Assembly: GCA_037127315.1 (NCBI GenBank)
Contig: JBBBDQ010000403.1
Span: forward strand, 1,934,001-1,998,000
Length of the DNA: 64,000 nt
Source of the DNA: Ascarosepion bandense
Lineage: Eukaryota > Mollusca > Cephalopoda > Sepiida > Sepiidae
Reading direction: 5' to 3'
The notes under the pieces were generated by a model, which was not told the origin of the DNA, ran no database searches, and saw nothing but the letters and a program-made list of their open reading frames with translations. Shown here one piece after another: positions 35,165 through 45,799 of this stretch (positions are counted from its first letter, which is position 1; every line of letters begins with the position of its first letter). Both the position numbers and the translations under genes were made by a program.

Positions 35165-35550
35165 CAGGATGTTTGTGTGTGTGTCTGTTTATCTGCCTGT
35201 ATGTCTGTATTTTTTTTCAGACCCTTTATTTTAGGTTTTGCTTTGAGTTTGGCTCTAAGTAGGTAAAATTGTAGTTCTTAGTCTCAGCCATGATGCCATT
35301 TACTCAGAGGACTTATTTAGCCTTCAAAATTCAGTTTACGACGAAAAAAACTTATTTGATATCGATACCAGGAAATCAAAATTTGACTTACACCCATTCA
35401 TTTTTCTTTCTGTCTACAGTTTCGCTTTAACTGAAAACAACTATTGCTTTTTAGTTTCTCGTGCCAACGTCCAAAGAGTCTGAGTTCCAGGACCATGGAT
35501 TAGTTTTAAAGCTTTCATTACACCCGAGCAACGCCAGGCTGTACTGCTAG
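34785..35550 (+). mobile_element. Helitron-like non-autonomous element
   Basis: Starts TCTAAACTTATTTATAAATC after A and ends GTACTGCTAG before T. It contains TG and TA microsatellites and the 3' hairpin region CCCGAGCAACGCCAGG. Confidence 0.72.
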
Positions 35551-35554
35551 TTTA

Positions 35555-36340
35555 TTGACATATTGAAACCAACTAGCATTAACTCATGTTTTCTTCTAGT
35601 GAAAGCCCCTAACGATATAAGTTAGCCGTTACAAAAAACTTAATTCAACGCAAACATATGATATCTTCTTCTAAAACCATATTCTATAAATAGTTACATA
35701 ACATTAAACACTTGTTAACAATGGATTTCCTAATCCCTTTATTAATCAACAAATTAAAATGTATCTCAATAAACTGAATAATATTTCTAACAAAATTGAC
35801 AATATTAATAATAATAGTGTACGTCAAAGTAAACATATCTCTATTAACTTATACTTTTGCAACCAAATGCTTAATAATTCAAACATGATAAAATAACACT
35901 CGAAAACATAATAGGTAGAAAATGTTAAACCTATTAATAATAATAAACAAATTAAGCTCATAATATACTATAAAAAATTTAAAATAATTGATCTCATAGT
36001 CTTTAATAACCACACAACTAAATCCTCTATACAAAACCAACGTAGCGTATCAATGTACATGCCTGTTCAGAGATTGTATCTTATACTAATAATAAACCCA
36101 CTACATATATTGGTTTTACTACAACCACGCTGTCCCGTAGACTGATTTGTCATTTTTTGAGTATATTTCTATTAAACAACATTTCTTAGAAAACATGTCC
36201 AGACAGATTTTAGTTGATAACACAATAATACTTACACATACACACATTAAAAAGAACATTCAGATATTAGAAGCCACCTACATTAAATCAGAGCAAGCCA
36301 CACTCAATAAAATCACATTTCAAACTAGTCACAACACATT
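35555..36340. other. Unassigned AT-rich intron sequence
   Basis: No repeat or coding signal recognised. Confidence 0.4.
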
Positions 36341-36344
36341 ACAT

Positions 36345-36650
36345 TGCTTTTAAATGTATTGTTTTGTTGCTAACATTTCGGTCTCTCACATAGTATGACG
36401 TCATAGATCAGCATTACTAATTTACGACCTGTGTCTGCTATTCGATGACCGTTATCGTCGCGTAGTAATGTTTTCAGTCAACACAAGAGAATATCATCTT
36501 CGATGGTGAATACCTTTATGTTAATGTCCTTACTATCACTCTGAGGATGGCTCGTTTAAGCCGAAAGCCTAGGACCAGCGTAATAAAAAATATTTATATG
36601 TTTGACAGTTTTTGTCTTTATTTTCACCTGAAATCACCTGAGATTAAAGC
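36345..36650 (+). other. Unknown repeat with hammerhead-like core
   Basis: Contains CTGAGGA (36541-36547), a possible stem II GGCT/AGCC and GAAA (36563-36566). One extra T lies between CTGAGGA and stem II. No clear stem I was found. Confidence 0.3.
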
Positions 36651-36761
36651 TAAAATACGATGTTTAGAACGGTTCATGATTAAACATAATAGACATTCAT
36701 TGTCTATATTTAACAGTATATGTTTAAATCCTACGTTACTAAGTTAGAAAAATATACTCAC

Positions 36762-36785
36762 CTCGCAATTTTATTTCTGAAAGTT
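36762..36785 (-). CDS. Micro-exon delta3 (24 nt), linker
   Basis: Acceptor ...cttacAG, donor GTGAGT, phase 1 to 1. It encodes ELSEIKLR. The intron to vWFA exon 4 is 6.07 kb, the longest inside the gene here. Confidence 0.8.
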
Positions 36786-37089
36786 CTGTAAGGAAAAAAA
36801 TAATGCCTTGTTAAATACTTTATAGAAGGACGAAAAATTCAGAATTAAACATTTGAAATATTGTTTAGTTCATAAACAAATGGAAGTGAACTGTTGATGA
36901 TTAGTGTAACAACCAACATTAATAGAGTAAGACATAAATATATCCGTTGTTTTAACGGTAATTGTTTAGATGATGAATTTTAACTGAATTAAAATTGAGC
37001 TAATTGGTGATGGATCAAAAGAGAGAGTGCCTGGATTCCAAATTGTTAGCTAAAATTCCCCGAAATTCTGCGTCTAAATTAATGTTTCC

Positions 37090-37350
37090 GACGAGCTCAT
37101 GTGCGGTTCGCCTCTAAATGGAAAGTGGCTCTGACTGTCGCCAATCGGAAGAATTTGCAAGGTTTCGTACCGGGCCTAAACGTAATTTTCCAGTGTCTGA
37201 AAGCGCTTATCGAGGGTGGGCCGGAGGCTGATCATCTGTGGTCGGGTCGGCGCGGTGAGGGGGGGTATGATGTTGAAAGACCCGAAACCCCCTCGTGATC
37301 CTCGCGATGACATCACTGACGACACCCCCTAGCGCCCCCATTACGGTGCG
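37090..37350 (+). repeat. Direct repeat A, GC-richer unknown element
   Basis: About 260 bp that recurs at 38056-38320 with the same order of words (GGTCGGGTCGGCGCGGTGAG, CATCACTGACGACACC, GCCCCCATTACGGTGCG). Clearly less AT-rich than its surroundings. No coding meaning recognised. Confidence 0.75.
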
Positions 37351-38055
37351 TATGTTTGAAAGGAAAAGTGATGTGAATATCATTCAATGTTGTTAGATGA
37401 TAATTCAGTACTTCTCGCTTCGTTTACGGAAAGCCGATCGAATTTAACAACTAAGTTTTTGTTTCATTTTACATATTACATTTATTTGAAAAATTCATTT
37501 GGATTAAGTACAGGAATCATAAAAATAACCTCAAATAGCCGTTCATTTTGACTTATATATACTCTTTACTTTTTACACAGGACAGAAAGTTTAACAACGT
37601 GGTCTATATTTCCTTTTCAATTTTATTCAAATTAGATGTATATATGTATTTAACCACATGTATTTTTTAATTTAGTGACGAAGCTAAAATTATTTTTTAT
37701 AAAATCTAAAAAATAACTTTATTTATTATCAAAGAATACTCAAAACGTTCAGCCAAATTTTTATAATTATTTGATTTTTCAGCGCTTATAAATAAAAAGG
37801 TTTATATAAATATATTTACTTTCCTAATTTTTTTGAACGATTTTAAATTTATACATATTTGTAGATTTATAAACGGAATTTATAAACGGAATTTTTTAGA
37901 CGAATTTTTATCCTCATATTTTTTTTTAGAAACGACTTAGAATTATATATATTTGTAGATATTTATTTATTTTTAAACGAATCGTGATTAATTCTTAGTC
38001 GAAGGTTTTTTTAAATAATAGCTATGTGACAATTAAATTGCTTAATATATTTTAG
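37351..38055. other. AT-rich spacer between direct repeats
   Basis: Nothing recognised in this very AT-rich stretch. Confidence 0.4.
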
Positions 38056-38320
38056 GACGAGTTCATATTCGGTTCGCCACTTGATGTAAATTGGCTCTGT
38101 CTGTTACCAATCGAAAGCGTTTGTAAGAATTCGTACAGGGCCCAAACATTATAATTTTTTCCAGTGTCTGAAAGCGTTTATTAAGGGTGGACCAGAGACT
38201 GATAATCTCTGGTCGGGTCGGCGCGGTGAGGGGGCTATGATGTTGAGAAACCCGAAATCCCCGAGTGATCCACGCAAAGACATCACTGACGACACCCTCT
38301 AGTGCCCCCATTACGGTGCG
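38056..38320 (+). repeat. Direct repeat B
   Basis: Second copy of 37090-37350, with substitutions and small indels. Confidence 0.75.
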
Positions 38321-38419
38321 TGTATTTAAAAAAATCGCCAAAAAATCAGTCGAACATTTTTTCTTCTCGTTCACATTTATTTGGCGGAATTCTCTTTTCG
38401 TGGTCATTTTTTAGCATGA

Positions 38420-38760
38420 AACCGGTGAAACGTCGTAAATATGGCAACAAAAGATGAGAACAACAGTCTAAACAATTAAATTAGTGTAAATAATTACAAT
38501 ACCTTGTCAGAAATATAGACAGATCATAAAGAAAACCAAGACGTTCAACGGTCGGAACGTTGTGAATGTGGAAACAAAGATGAAGACAACAGTTCAAACA
38601 CTCTGCATAGTGTAAATACTTCAAATACTTCATCTCAGAAATATATTCAAATCCTGACAAAGGCCGAGGCGTACAACGGTCGAAACGTCGTGAATATGGC
38701 AACAAAGATGAAGACAATAATCCGGACAATGTAAATAGTGTAAATAGTTACGGCACTGTG
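38420..38760 (+). repeat. Tandem repeats, about 110-130 bp, hammerhead-like
   Basis: Three diverged units share CGGTCGAAACGTCGTGAATA and AACAAAGATGAAGACAA. The third unit has CTGACAA, a possible stem II GGCCG/CGGTC and GAAACGTC, an arrangement known from Penelope-like elements and retrozymes. The right arm at 10082-10240 is related. Confidence 0.5.
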
Positions 38761-39345
38761 CTGGTTTTGGGAAATGCAAGAGATTTCTGGTATTTAACAT
38801 TGCAGTTATCCAATACTGCCCTTCGTCAATTAACATCGGCCAGTGTGTAGAAGCGTTAAAGACCCTCGTCGACTTTCAATTCTTTTCTGCGATGTCTGAG
38901 AGAAAATCCGTTTCTCCGCTCTCGAGTGGGGGCTTATATATCTGTGTTTCGGCTTTTTCACATTCGTGCATTTTAAATGCAGTTGTGCCGATCCCAAGGC
39001 GACCAAGACGCTATAATTCAACCCTGCAACTGGCTTCCTTGAACAACAAAGTCTATCCTGACAAAAAATGGGATGTGACACTTTAAATTGAATTGCCGCA
39101 TTTAATCCAAAATTTGAAAATATTTTGCTTTTTCCTGAATAAACAGGGACATAACATTCTCCTTAAAACTTCTTTGTAAACCACTGTTCAGTTCATACTA
39201 TTCTCCGTATCCTTCTGTAGGCCCTCAGTTCTGCTGTATCAAATCACTTCATCTTTGAAGTTACATTTTCAAACAAACGAGAGCTGATATTACATAACAA
39301 TTTAGTATTATTTTCTTTATTTCTTAAAAAAATCCTAGGCTTACG
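38761..39345. other. Unassigned intron sequence
   Basis: Short open frames lack recognisable domains. Confidence 0.4.
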
Positions 39346-39640
39346 TCCATATCACATTGAATACACCGGTTCTCGCTCGATCGCCGAATTTAAGCAACGT
39401 TGACCCTGGTCAGTACTTAGATGGGTGACCGCTTGGGAATACGACGTGCAGTAAGCGTTTAGTGACGGATGTGCTTTGTGGTGTAGTGGATATTCACTCG
39501 GAAAGAGAAATCGGTGAGACGAGTTCGAATTCCAGTTGAATACCCTGCATAAACTTAAGCACTGGTACCCTTGGGAAAGGTATTAATCCGTCTCTTCCCT
39601 CCAGTTATGGGTTAAATAACAGGGTAGGACTTGGCGACCC
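39346..39640 (+). mobile_element. Composite 5S-tRNA SINE, best-preserved 5S head
   Basis: The head (39346-39468) closely follows a complete 5S rRNA from TACGTCCATATCACATTGAA to AGTACTTAGATGGGTGACC and GTAAGC. The tRNA-like part (GTAGTGGATATTCACTCGG, GAGTTCGAATTCC) and body follow without a gap. Not a functional 5S gene: it is fused to the SINE body and has several changes. Confidence 0.78.
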
Positions 39641-39699
39641 TGCCTTTAAAAATCAAATATCAATGAATCTTGATACTCGAAAAGAAAAAAGTATTACTA

Positions 39700-39850
39700 G
39701 ACACAAAAACAACAAATTGTTGAAAGAAAAAGGTATTACCAGCAATAAATTGTTGAAAGAAAAAGGTATTACCGGAAATAAATTGTTGAAAGAAAAATGT
39801 ATTACCGGCAATAAATTGTTGAAAATAAAAAGGTATTACCAGCAATAAAT
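39700..39850. repeat. 33-bp minisatellite, 4 units
   Basis: Unit AAATTGTTGAAAGAAAAAGG plus ATTACCAGCAAT. The unit length is a multiple of three, so a chance frame stays open. Confidence 0.85.
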
Positions 39851-40030
39851 AAATAAAAAAAATTAGTTAGCAATAAATGACCCGCCGAGGTTGATATGCC
39901 ATAAAACAAAACAACCAACCAACCAATAAAAAATCCTTCTGTAAGGTATTTTTCGCTATTTGCAAAGAATTAAGTTACCAATATCATTGTTATTTACTTT
40001 ATAGAAATCTAAATGCCGGATTCTACGTAC

Positions 40031-40066
40031 CTTCCACTCTGTATTCTTTGATGACTTGCTGACTTT
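40031..40066 (-). CDS. Micro-exon gamma3 (36 nt), linker
   Basis: Acceptor ...cttgcAG, donor GTACGT, phase 1 to 1. It encodes ESQQVIKEYRVE, the most diverged gamma sequence, yet length and frame are kept. Confidence 0.8.
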
Positions 40067-40314
40067 CTGCAAGAAAAAAAATGAAAGAAGACGCTGTTGT
40101 AATTTGAACTCATGGTGCGATTTTGTCCTAAACATCAAGGAACTATAATGCTATTTGGCTAAGTTAAAAGAATCAAACGACGATTTCATTGACAACAAAA
40201 GTGACAAAGAATGAAAAAGAAAATATCGAGTAAATGCTCAAAATTCTAATCTTACAAATCGAAATAATTTTGAAAAAAACTGAATTTAAAACCGAACGAA
40301 ATTAAAATAATTAC

Positions 40315-40341
40315 CTAAAAATTGCAAGCGTTCTTGATAAC
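40315..40341 (-). CDS. Micro-exon beta3 (27 nt), linker
   Basis: Acceptor ...gtcaacAG, donor GTAATT, phase 1 to 1. It encodes GYQERLQFL. Confidence 0.8.
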   Translation of the reverse strand, partial: VIKNACNF

Positions 40342-40542
40342 CTGTTGACAAAAATAAAACAGACAACATTAGAATTGAATAATCAGGATAAACTGAAGGG
40401 TATGTAAAATGTAATAAAACATTGCTTGAATAAAGTGTAGCGGAAAGACTTGTATAAAAGCGCTTATCATTTGACATTAATTATTTTTCATGTGAATGAC
40501 TACAAAATGGGACGATGAAGAATGATTACTGGTAAATTATTA

Positions 40543-41092
40543 GTTTTGTTCCCCGAAGGCCTTTACCCCGTCAAATCTTTCCTAAACTTCCTTAATTACA
40601 TGCAAATGTATATGCTGAACTCAAATCGATAATTGTTTATTGAAGAAACCTACCTTCTTTCCTGTTATCGATCAGAATAAAATCGGACTATATCTCACCC
40701 CTTACCACCGTTCTCATATCTGATTCACCGCTGAATGACTTGACGCGTAGGATACTTATTTCGGCCTGTTTACTTCCTTTGAGCAGATACTCCGCGATTT
40801 GTTTGGTTTCCAAACTCAATTTCCGCGTATTAATTGCAAATATGAAGTAAATAAATCGAAAAATTGGCAAACTACACGCGAAGTCATTCTGCAGTGAATA
40901 ACATTTTTTGAAGCGCGGTTACGGGGTGAGATAAACAGCGAAAAGAAGTTCGATATTTTTCTGGTTGCAAACTTGAAAAAGGTAGGTTTCGTCAATAAAC
41001 AATTATCGATTTGAGTTCAGCATTTACTTTTGCACGGAATTAAGAATGTTTTGGAAAGATTTGAAGGGATAAAATCCTCCGGGGAACAAAAC
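40543..41092. mobile_element. TIR element, about 550 bp
   Basis: Inverted ends of about 115 bp begin GTTTTGTTCCCCG and end with the complement. A weaker internal inversion is seen (TATATCTCACCCC against GGGGTGAGATAA). It lies within 55 bp of micro-exon alpha3. Confidence 0.7.
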
Positions 41093-41143
41093 AAAAATAT
41101 AACTGATTACTTATTGAAGAAAAAACTACTAAAAATAACAAAC

Positions 41144-41170
41144 CTTCCAAATTCCACTTCCTGTCATAGC
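41144..41170 (-). CDS. Micro-exon alpha3 (27 nt), linker
   Basis: Acceptor ...tttgcAG, donor GTTTGT, phase 1 to 1. It encodes SYDRKWNLE. A 550-bp element with terminal inverted repeats sits about 50 bp downstream (40543-41092). Confidence 0.8.
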
Positions 41171-41339
41171 CTGCAAAAAATAAAAATAGAATAAAATAAA
41201 AAAAATTCTGGATGAACAACAGCAAAATTTAAATGTCTTTGTTTGAGATGTAAACAATTAAAATATTGAATGAAATAATCAAAAGATTTCAATTCATACA
41301 AGATATGCAGTCATTAGAAAATAAAAAAAATAATAAGTA

Positions 41340-41640
41340 ACACAAATTCTACTCCATTAGTTTCTTTTCTCGCACTTCCCGCCTGTGAAATTCCCTTCCG
41401 TTTACTTGCTTCCTCAGTAGCTACAATCTCCAAGAATTTAAATGTAAAGTCAATAGTCATCACTTATCTCACTAATTTGCATCCTCTCTCTCATGTTCTC
41501 ATCTCATATCTTCAGTATTCTCATCCCTCTCTTACTCGCTTCCTGACACCTCCATCTCATAACTACCCTCCTGTGTAACCCCCTGCACAACAGTGGCAGT
41601 GGCCTTGCTTGAGGCAATACAATTCTAAAAAAAAAAGTCA
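41340..41640 (+). mobile_element. CR1/Jockey-like LINE 3' end
   Basis: Carries only the last coding part (SFLALPACEIPFR-like region) and the 3' UTR with tail GGCCTTGCTTGAGGCAATAC. Confidence 0.65.
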
Positions 41641-42197
41641 ATGTCGGATATTCCATATTTTGATTGCTTAATAAATCCAAATTGACACACAACTATACGT
41701 TTTCAGAAGCCAACGAAAACATGTTTTTCATTTTTGAATTGACCGATAATAAATCGTCTTTTATTCGATAATCGATTTTATGATTTTGTCATATGCGGAC
41801 ATCGTAGGGAGCAAATTGGATACGCAGTCGTATATATTGACTAATTAGAAAACAGGAAAAACACGATCTTTTTTCTTGGTCGCGAAATGTTCATTTACGC
41901 GTGATTTTGCCTTTTTTCTTCAGAAGCCGTTCCCGGGACGTAAGTCTCGGCTAAATGTATTTTTTTTACTCACTCACATTTTACACACTCTTTTGTGCTG
42001 CGTTCTATCTTTCTCTTACTTTTTCATGCAACGGACGAAGAGCTGCACCTGTTTATACATTCAAAGAAACAGACGAAAATTTTTCCACTCTCTCTTTCAC
42101 CCTTTCTTCCTCAAATGGCCAGCAGCAACCAATGAAAGAGAGGAACAAACTCAACATACAGATGCCTATTCGTGCACACATACAGAAACAAATCACC

Positions 42198-42276
42198 ATA
42201 AGACATTTCTTCATAAAAACAAACTTTCCAATGAACATTTCATTGGAAAGTTTGTTTTTATGAAGAAATGTCTTAT
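42198..42276. repeat. Perfect 38-bp hairpin
   Basis: The arms 42198-42235 and 42239-42276 are perfect reverse complements around the 3-nt loop CAT. The sequence before it, 41640-42195, is unassigned. Confidence 0.9.
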
Positions 42277-42560
42277 CTGCTTGACGAAAACTTAGCCTAA
42301 TTCCCCGTATTTAATAAATCAGAAGGCCTAATAGAATAAATCGGTTGTTTGCAGAGAAATGAAAGATAAAAATCTCATTTTTATGATGAAAAGATTATTT
42401 ATTATTATTTATCCAAATTATTTTTAAACAAGATAATTTTGATCAATAATAATAAATAATATTTTTATCATAAAATAAAGCAAGATTTTTCAGTAAAAGG
42501 AAAAAAAAACTTTTTAAATTGCCCATGAAAAATTTTAACAATAAACAAAAAAAATCTTAC

Positions 42561-43124
42561 TCCAGTAGAGTCTGTATACCAGTGACCATACGTATCTTTC
42601 AAGTTCGATGTAGCGGGGTACTCTGACAACAAACCAAGAGTATGGGAAGCTGGCTATACTATCCACACCTTCCATGTAGACTTTTCCGATGGCTACAACA
42701 AATACCTTGACGTCTTTGCGTTTCAGTAAGTGGCCTTGTGACCTGGTCCAAAGAAGGTTGTTCGTTCTGCCGTTAGTGATGGCGATAGCCACGTTAACTA
42801 CGTGCAGTCTGGCTCCATCTTTCAAAGTAAATGAGAAACGTCGGACATAGTTTAAGGCACGATTTGTGTATTCCTGTCCTTTAATATACGGGATCCTGTC
42901 AATAGCCTTCAACACTTGTTGCAGATCACTGTAGGTGTTCAGATTGAAGTCATCTCTTTCCCATGTGCTGTAAGTGACAACACCGACTCTCACATGGCTT
43001 GGTGCTATACGGAAGTACTTGATGACATTCTTCACAAAGCTTTTCACTCTCTTGAAGTTTTCCTTGCCAACATAAGTGGATGAGTCGATGATAAACATGA
43101 TGTCCATTTTGGCGGTGTTATAAC
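42561..43124 (-). CDS. vWFA exon 3
   Basis: A 564-bp exon, phase 1 to 1, acceptor ...catAG, donor GTAAGA. The protein starts GYNTAKMDIMFIIDSS. It has DSSTY, TNRAL and ITNG like the other copies but is the most divergent of the young group in its C-terminal third (SQGHLLKRKDVKVF, GKVYMEGVDSIASFPY, RYIELERYVWSLVYRLYWS). Its N-terminal two thirds are almost identical to exons 1 and 4, a mosaic pattern that fits gene conversion or recombination between modules. It is not part of the block duplicated at 47.7-64 kb; its counterpart would lie beyond the right edge. Confidence 0.88.
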
Positions 43125-43189
43125 CTATGAGAAGAGACGATGTTACAATATGTTAACAACTGGTGAAGACAAAGTGTTTCCATTAGAAT

Positions 43190-43252
43190 ATACGAGAACG
43201 TTCGATGATAAAATCCATTATGAACATCATCTCTATTTTAGAAGTATCATGA
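43190..43252 (-). pseudogene. Relic start of a vWFA exon
   Basis: It reads HDTSKIEMMFIMDF after a damaged acceptor (one G lost), followed by unrelated residues and a TAA. It matches GYDTAKMDIMFIID of the real exon 65 bp away. Confidence 0.6.
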
Positions 43253-43416
43253 CTTAGGAGAAAAGAGGCATTTACAATACATTAATATTGTCCAAAACAA
43301 GGAATTTCATTTATCTTATGCAAGAAGATTTTCTGATGCGGCTGGTAGAACATTTCACACAAAAGATTACGAATCTATTAAATCGGATGCAATGACTATC
43401 AGGAAAGTCTACTTAC

Positions 43417-43440
43417 CTCGCAGTTTAATTTCTTCCAGTT
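43417..43440 (-). CDS. Micro-exon delta2 (24 nt), linker
   Basis: Acceptor ...tttgcAG, donor GTAAGT, phase 1 to 1. It encodes ELEEIKLR, followed by vWFA exon 3 after a 292-bp intron that holds a relic vWFA exon start. Confidence 0.82.
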
Positions 43441-43771
43441 CTGCAAATGGAAAATAAAAGAAGAAATAAAATTCAGATGAACGATATTTGATTGATGTAC
43501 AAAAATTTTAAATTTTTTTGAAGAGTATCAGATTGTTAATTTGGAAACGAAAAGTCAGAAATAAAAAATGCAGGTTTTTGGAGTTAAGCATAATTAACCA
43601 AATATTAACTCAATTTTCCCATGAATATTTGTAATGAACCTAAGAAGAATCTGATAATTCCAACTGCGTATAGCATCATTTCTTCGTGAGGTAATATAAA
43701 AATGGCATTAGAATGGAATCAGCATAAACCTTATTGATATTACATACACATAGATGTAACGTTATATTTAC

Positions 43772-43807
43772 CTTCGGCCCGATATTCTTCGATAATTTCT
43801 TCATTTG
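43772..43807 (-). CDS. Micro-exon gamma2 (36 nt), linker
   Basis: Acceptor ...cctttcAG, donor GTAAAT, phase 1 to 1. It encodes ANEEIIEEYRAE. A Helitron-like element ends only 39 bp upstream of the acceptor, so the branch-point region of this exon has been displaced or rebuilt. Confidence 0.82.
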
Positions 43808-43846
43808 CTGAAAGGAAAAATAAGAAAATCACTTTTGCACTCGTTA

Positions 43847-43875
43847 TCTAAACTTATTTATAAATGGAACTTTGT

Positions 43876-43917
<42 letters not shown>

Positions 43918-44377
43918 GTTACCTATAGACTCCTAAACGGCTGAACCGATTTTCTTGAAAATTTACACAGTTGTACTATAAGCGTCTGCGAGTCTTTTTA
44001 GCTAGGTTTTGTGTCGAGGTACCCCCGATAAATATTGAAAATCAATAATCGAAAAAATCAGATTACAGAAGGAGTGGTCCGATTTTAATCAAATTTAATA
44101 CACTCATAGACAAAGACATAAGAAACGATATTCAGAAGTTTCAAGGTTGCAGTTCTTACAATAGTGCAGAAAATCGATAATATTTATAAATAAAAGGCAA
44201 GATGTTTGTGTGTGTGTCTGTTTATCTGTCTGTATGTCACTTATACAAATCCACAATTTTTATCCGATTCTCACCAAACTTCACACAAATATACTTTAGG
44301 CTGAGTCTGAGCTCCAAGACCATGGATTAGTTTTAAAGCTTTCATTACACCCGAGCAACGCCGGGCTATACTGCTAG
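43847..44377 (+). mobile_element. Helitron-like non-autonomous element next to gamma2
   Basis: Starts TCTAAACTTATTTATAAATG after A, ends CTATACTGCTAG before T, with the CCCGAGCAACGCCGGG hairpin. It is inserted 39 bp upstream of the gamma2 splice acceptor. Confidence 0.75.
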
Positions 44378-44379
44378 TT

Positions 44380-45180
44380 TATGATATTGGCAGTAATGAA
44401 AACGGAAATGCATTTTTCTTCACTTGATTTGATGTAAGGTTATAAGTAATTATTAAATAAGATAGTTCATCATGATATTAAATTAGGTACCTTCACCCAT
44501 TAACCCCAAAACGGCATAGCATGATGTTAAAAGGGGATAGATTTTAATAAAATCAAAGTTTTATTATCAAAATATCTATGTTATCATTAAGAGAAAACAT
44601 CAAATGTAGTTGTCATTATTTTTCACATTTTGTAATCCTTTCTAACTCGTTCAAAATTTTGGTTAATATTTTGTTTTCCGTCAGTGATTCACGACATGGA
44701 AAACGTAATATTTCAATATTTTGTATAATCACTACCAAGGAAAACGTAATATTTTGCAATTCGTTTTTTGATGTTGAAAGACACATTAAATTTGAAATCA
44801 TTGCAAAAATCAATAAATTTTCGGATTTTAATGAAACATTCAGGACTTATTCACAAATGAATAGAGTTATTTACGCATTTATTATTTTTTGAAAACCTTG
44901 AAAAATATTTTTTCATCTGTCAACACCTCTAATGAATTGTATGAAACTTCTAGAAAATCAATATGTATCCCAATTTATTTTTTACTTAAATGCAGGATTT
45001 CTTGGAAAATATAAACCATGTATTTTTTATTTGATTAGGAGACTATTTTCTTGAAAATCTGCTCCGAATAGCAAAAAGAAAAATGCATCAAAACGGTGCT
45101 ATTTTTAATGTAGATAAACTCTTAATTGATTTGAATAAAAATTAATTTTGGAATATTTATTCTGAAAAAATTGGTGCACA
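44380..45180. other. Unassigned AT-rich intron sequence
   Basis: An open frame of 104 codons at 44578-44892 has no recognisable domain and AT-rich composition typical of chance. Confidence 0.4.
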
Positions 45181-45204
45181 ATGATTTTTTATAAAAATTG
45201 TTTT

Positions 45205-45355
45205 CATTTTTTCCTTTCTTCCTTTTTCCTTTCTTCCTTCTTCCTTTCTCCCTTCTTCCTTTTTCCTTTCTTCCTTTTTCTTTTATTCCTTCTTCCTTTC
45301 TCCTTTCTTCCTTTCTCTTTTCTTCCTTTCTCTTTTCTTCCTTTTTCCTTTGCTT
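45205..45355. repeat. TTCC/TTTC polypyrimidine tract
   Basis: Irregular CTTCCTTT repeats; the Phe/Leu/Ser-rich frame is a by-product. 45356-45800 beyond it holds nothing I recognise. Confidence 0.85.
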
Positions 45356-45799
45356 CTTATGATGAATTATAACGTTTCAAACATCTTTTAAATTACTTCC
45401 AGTCACTCAGCGTCGTCGGTTATTAAATTTATTAAGTAAAGTCTATATTTACAAATCGAAAATTGAAAAGCTTAATACAAGTCATTTAGAATTAAGATGT
45501 TTAAAATAATATTAATAAGTTATGTTAAACGGCGCATTTTATTTTACGATGGAAATTATAAGAGACTTGTCATTAAAAGATCACGTTTTTCAATGGTTGT
45601 TCCGCTTACGAAACGTTCACTCAAATTATGTCATTTTTGGTCACCATACTTCCAGAAGTGTAAACTGATTGTTAAGAGAAGCTGTTATTGCCTCGTTGAA
45701 AGGCCGACGATTCGGAACTTTCTGATTATGAAATACATTTATTCGAAAGTTCACGCTATGAAAAAGTAATATTTGTTTAAAATTAGATTAATTTAACTT

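Noticed and set aside
39346..39468. Functional 5S rRNA gene
   Set aside because: Several changes within conserved positions, and it is fused without a terminator to a SINE body found at other loci too.
41876..42295. 139-residue plus ORF and its overlapping 102-residue partner
   Set aside because: No domain or splice context, and the 3' end runs through a perfect hairpin.
45181..45372. Ser/Phe/Leu-rich ORF
   Set aside because: It is the translation of a TTCC/TTTC tract.
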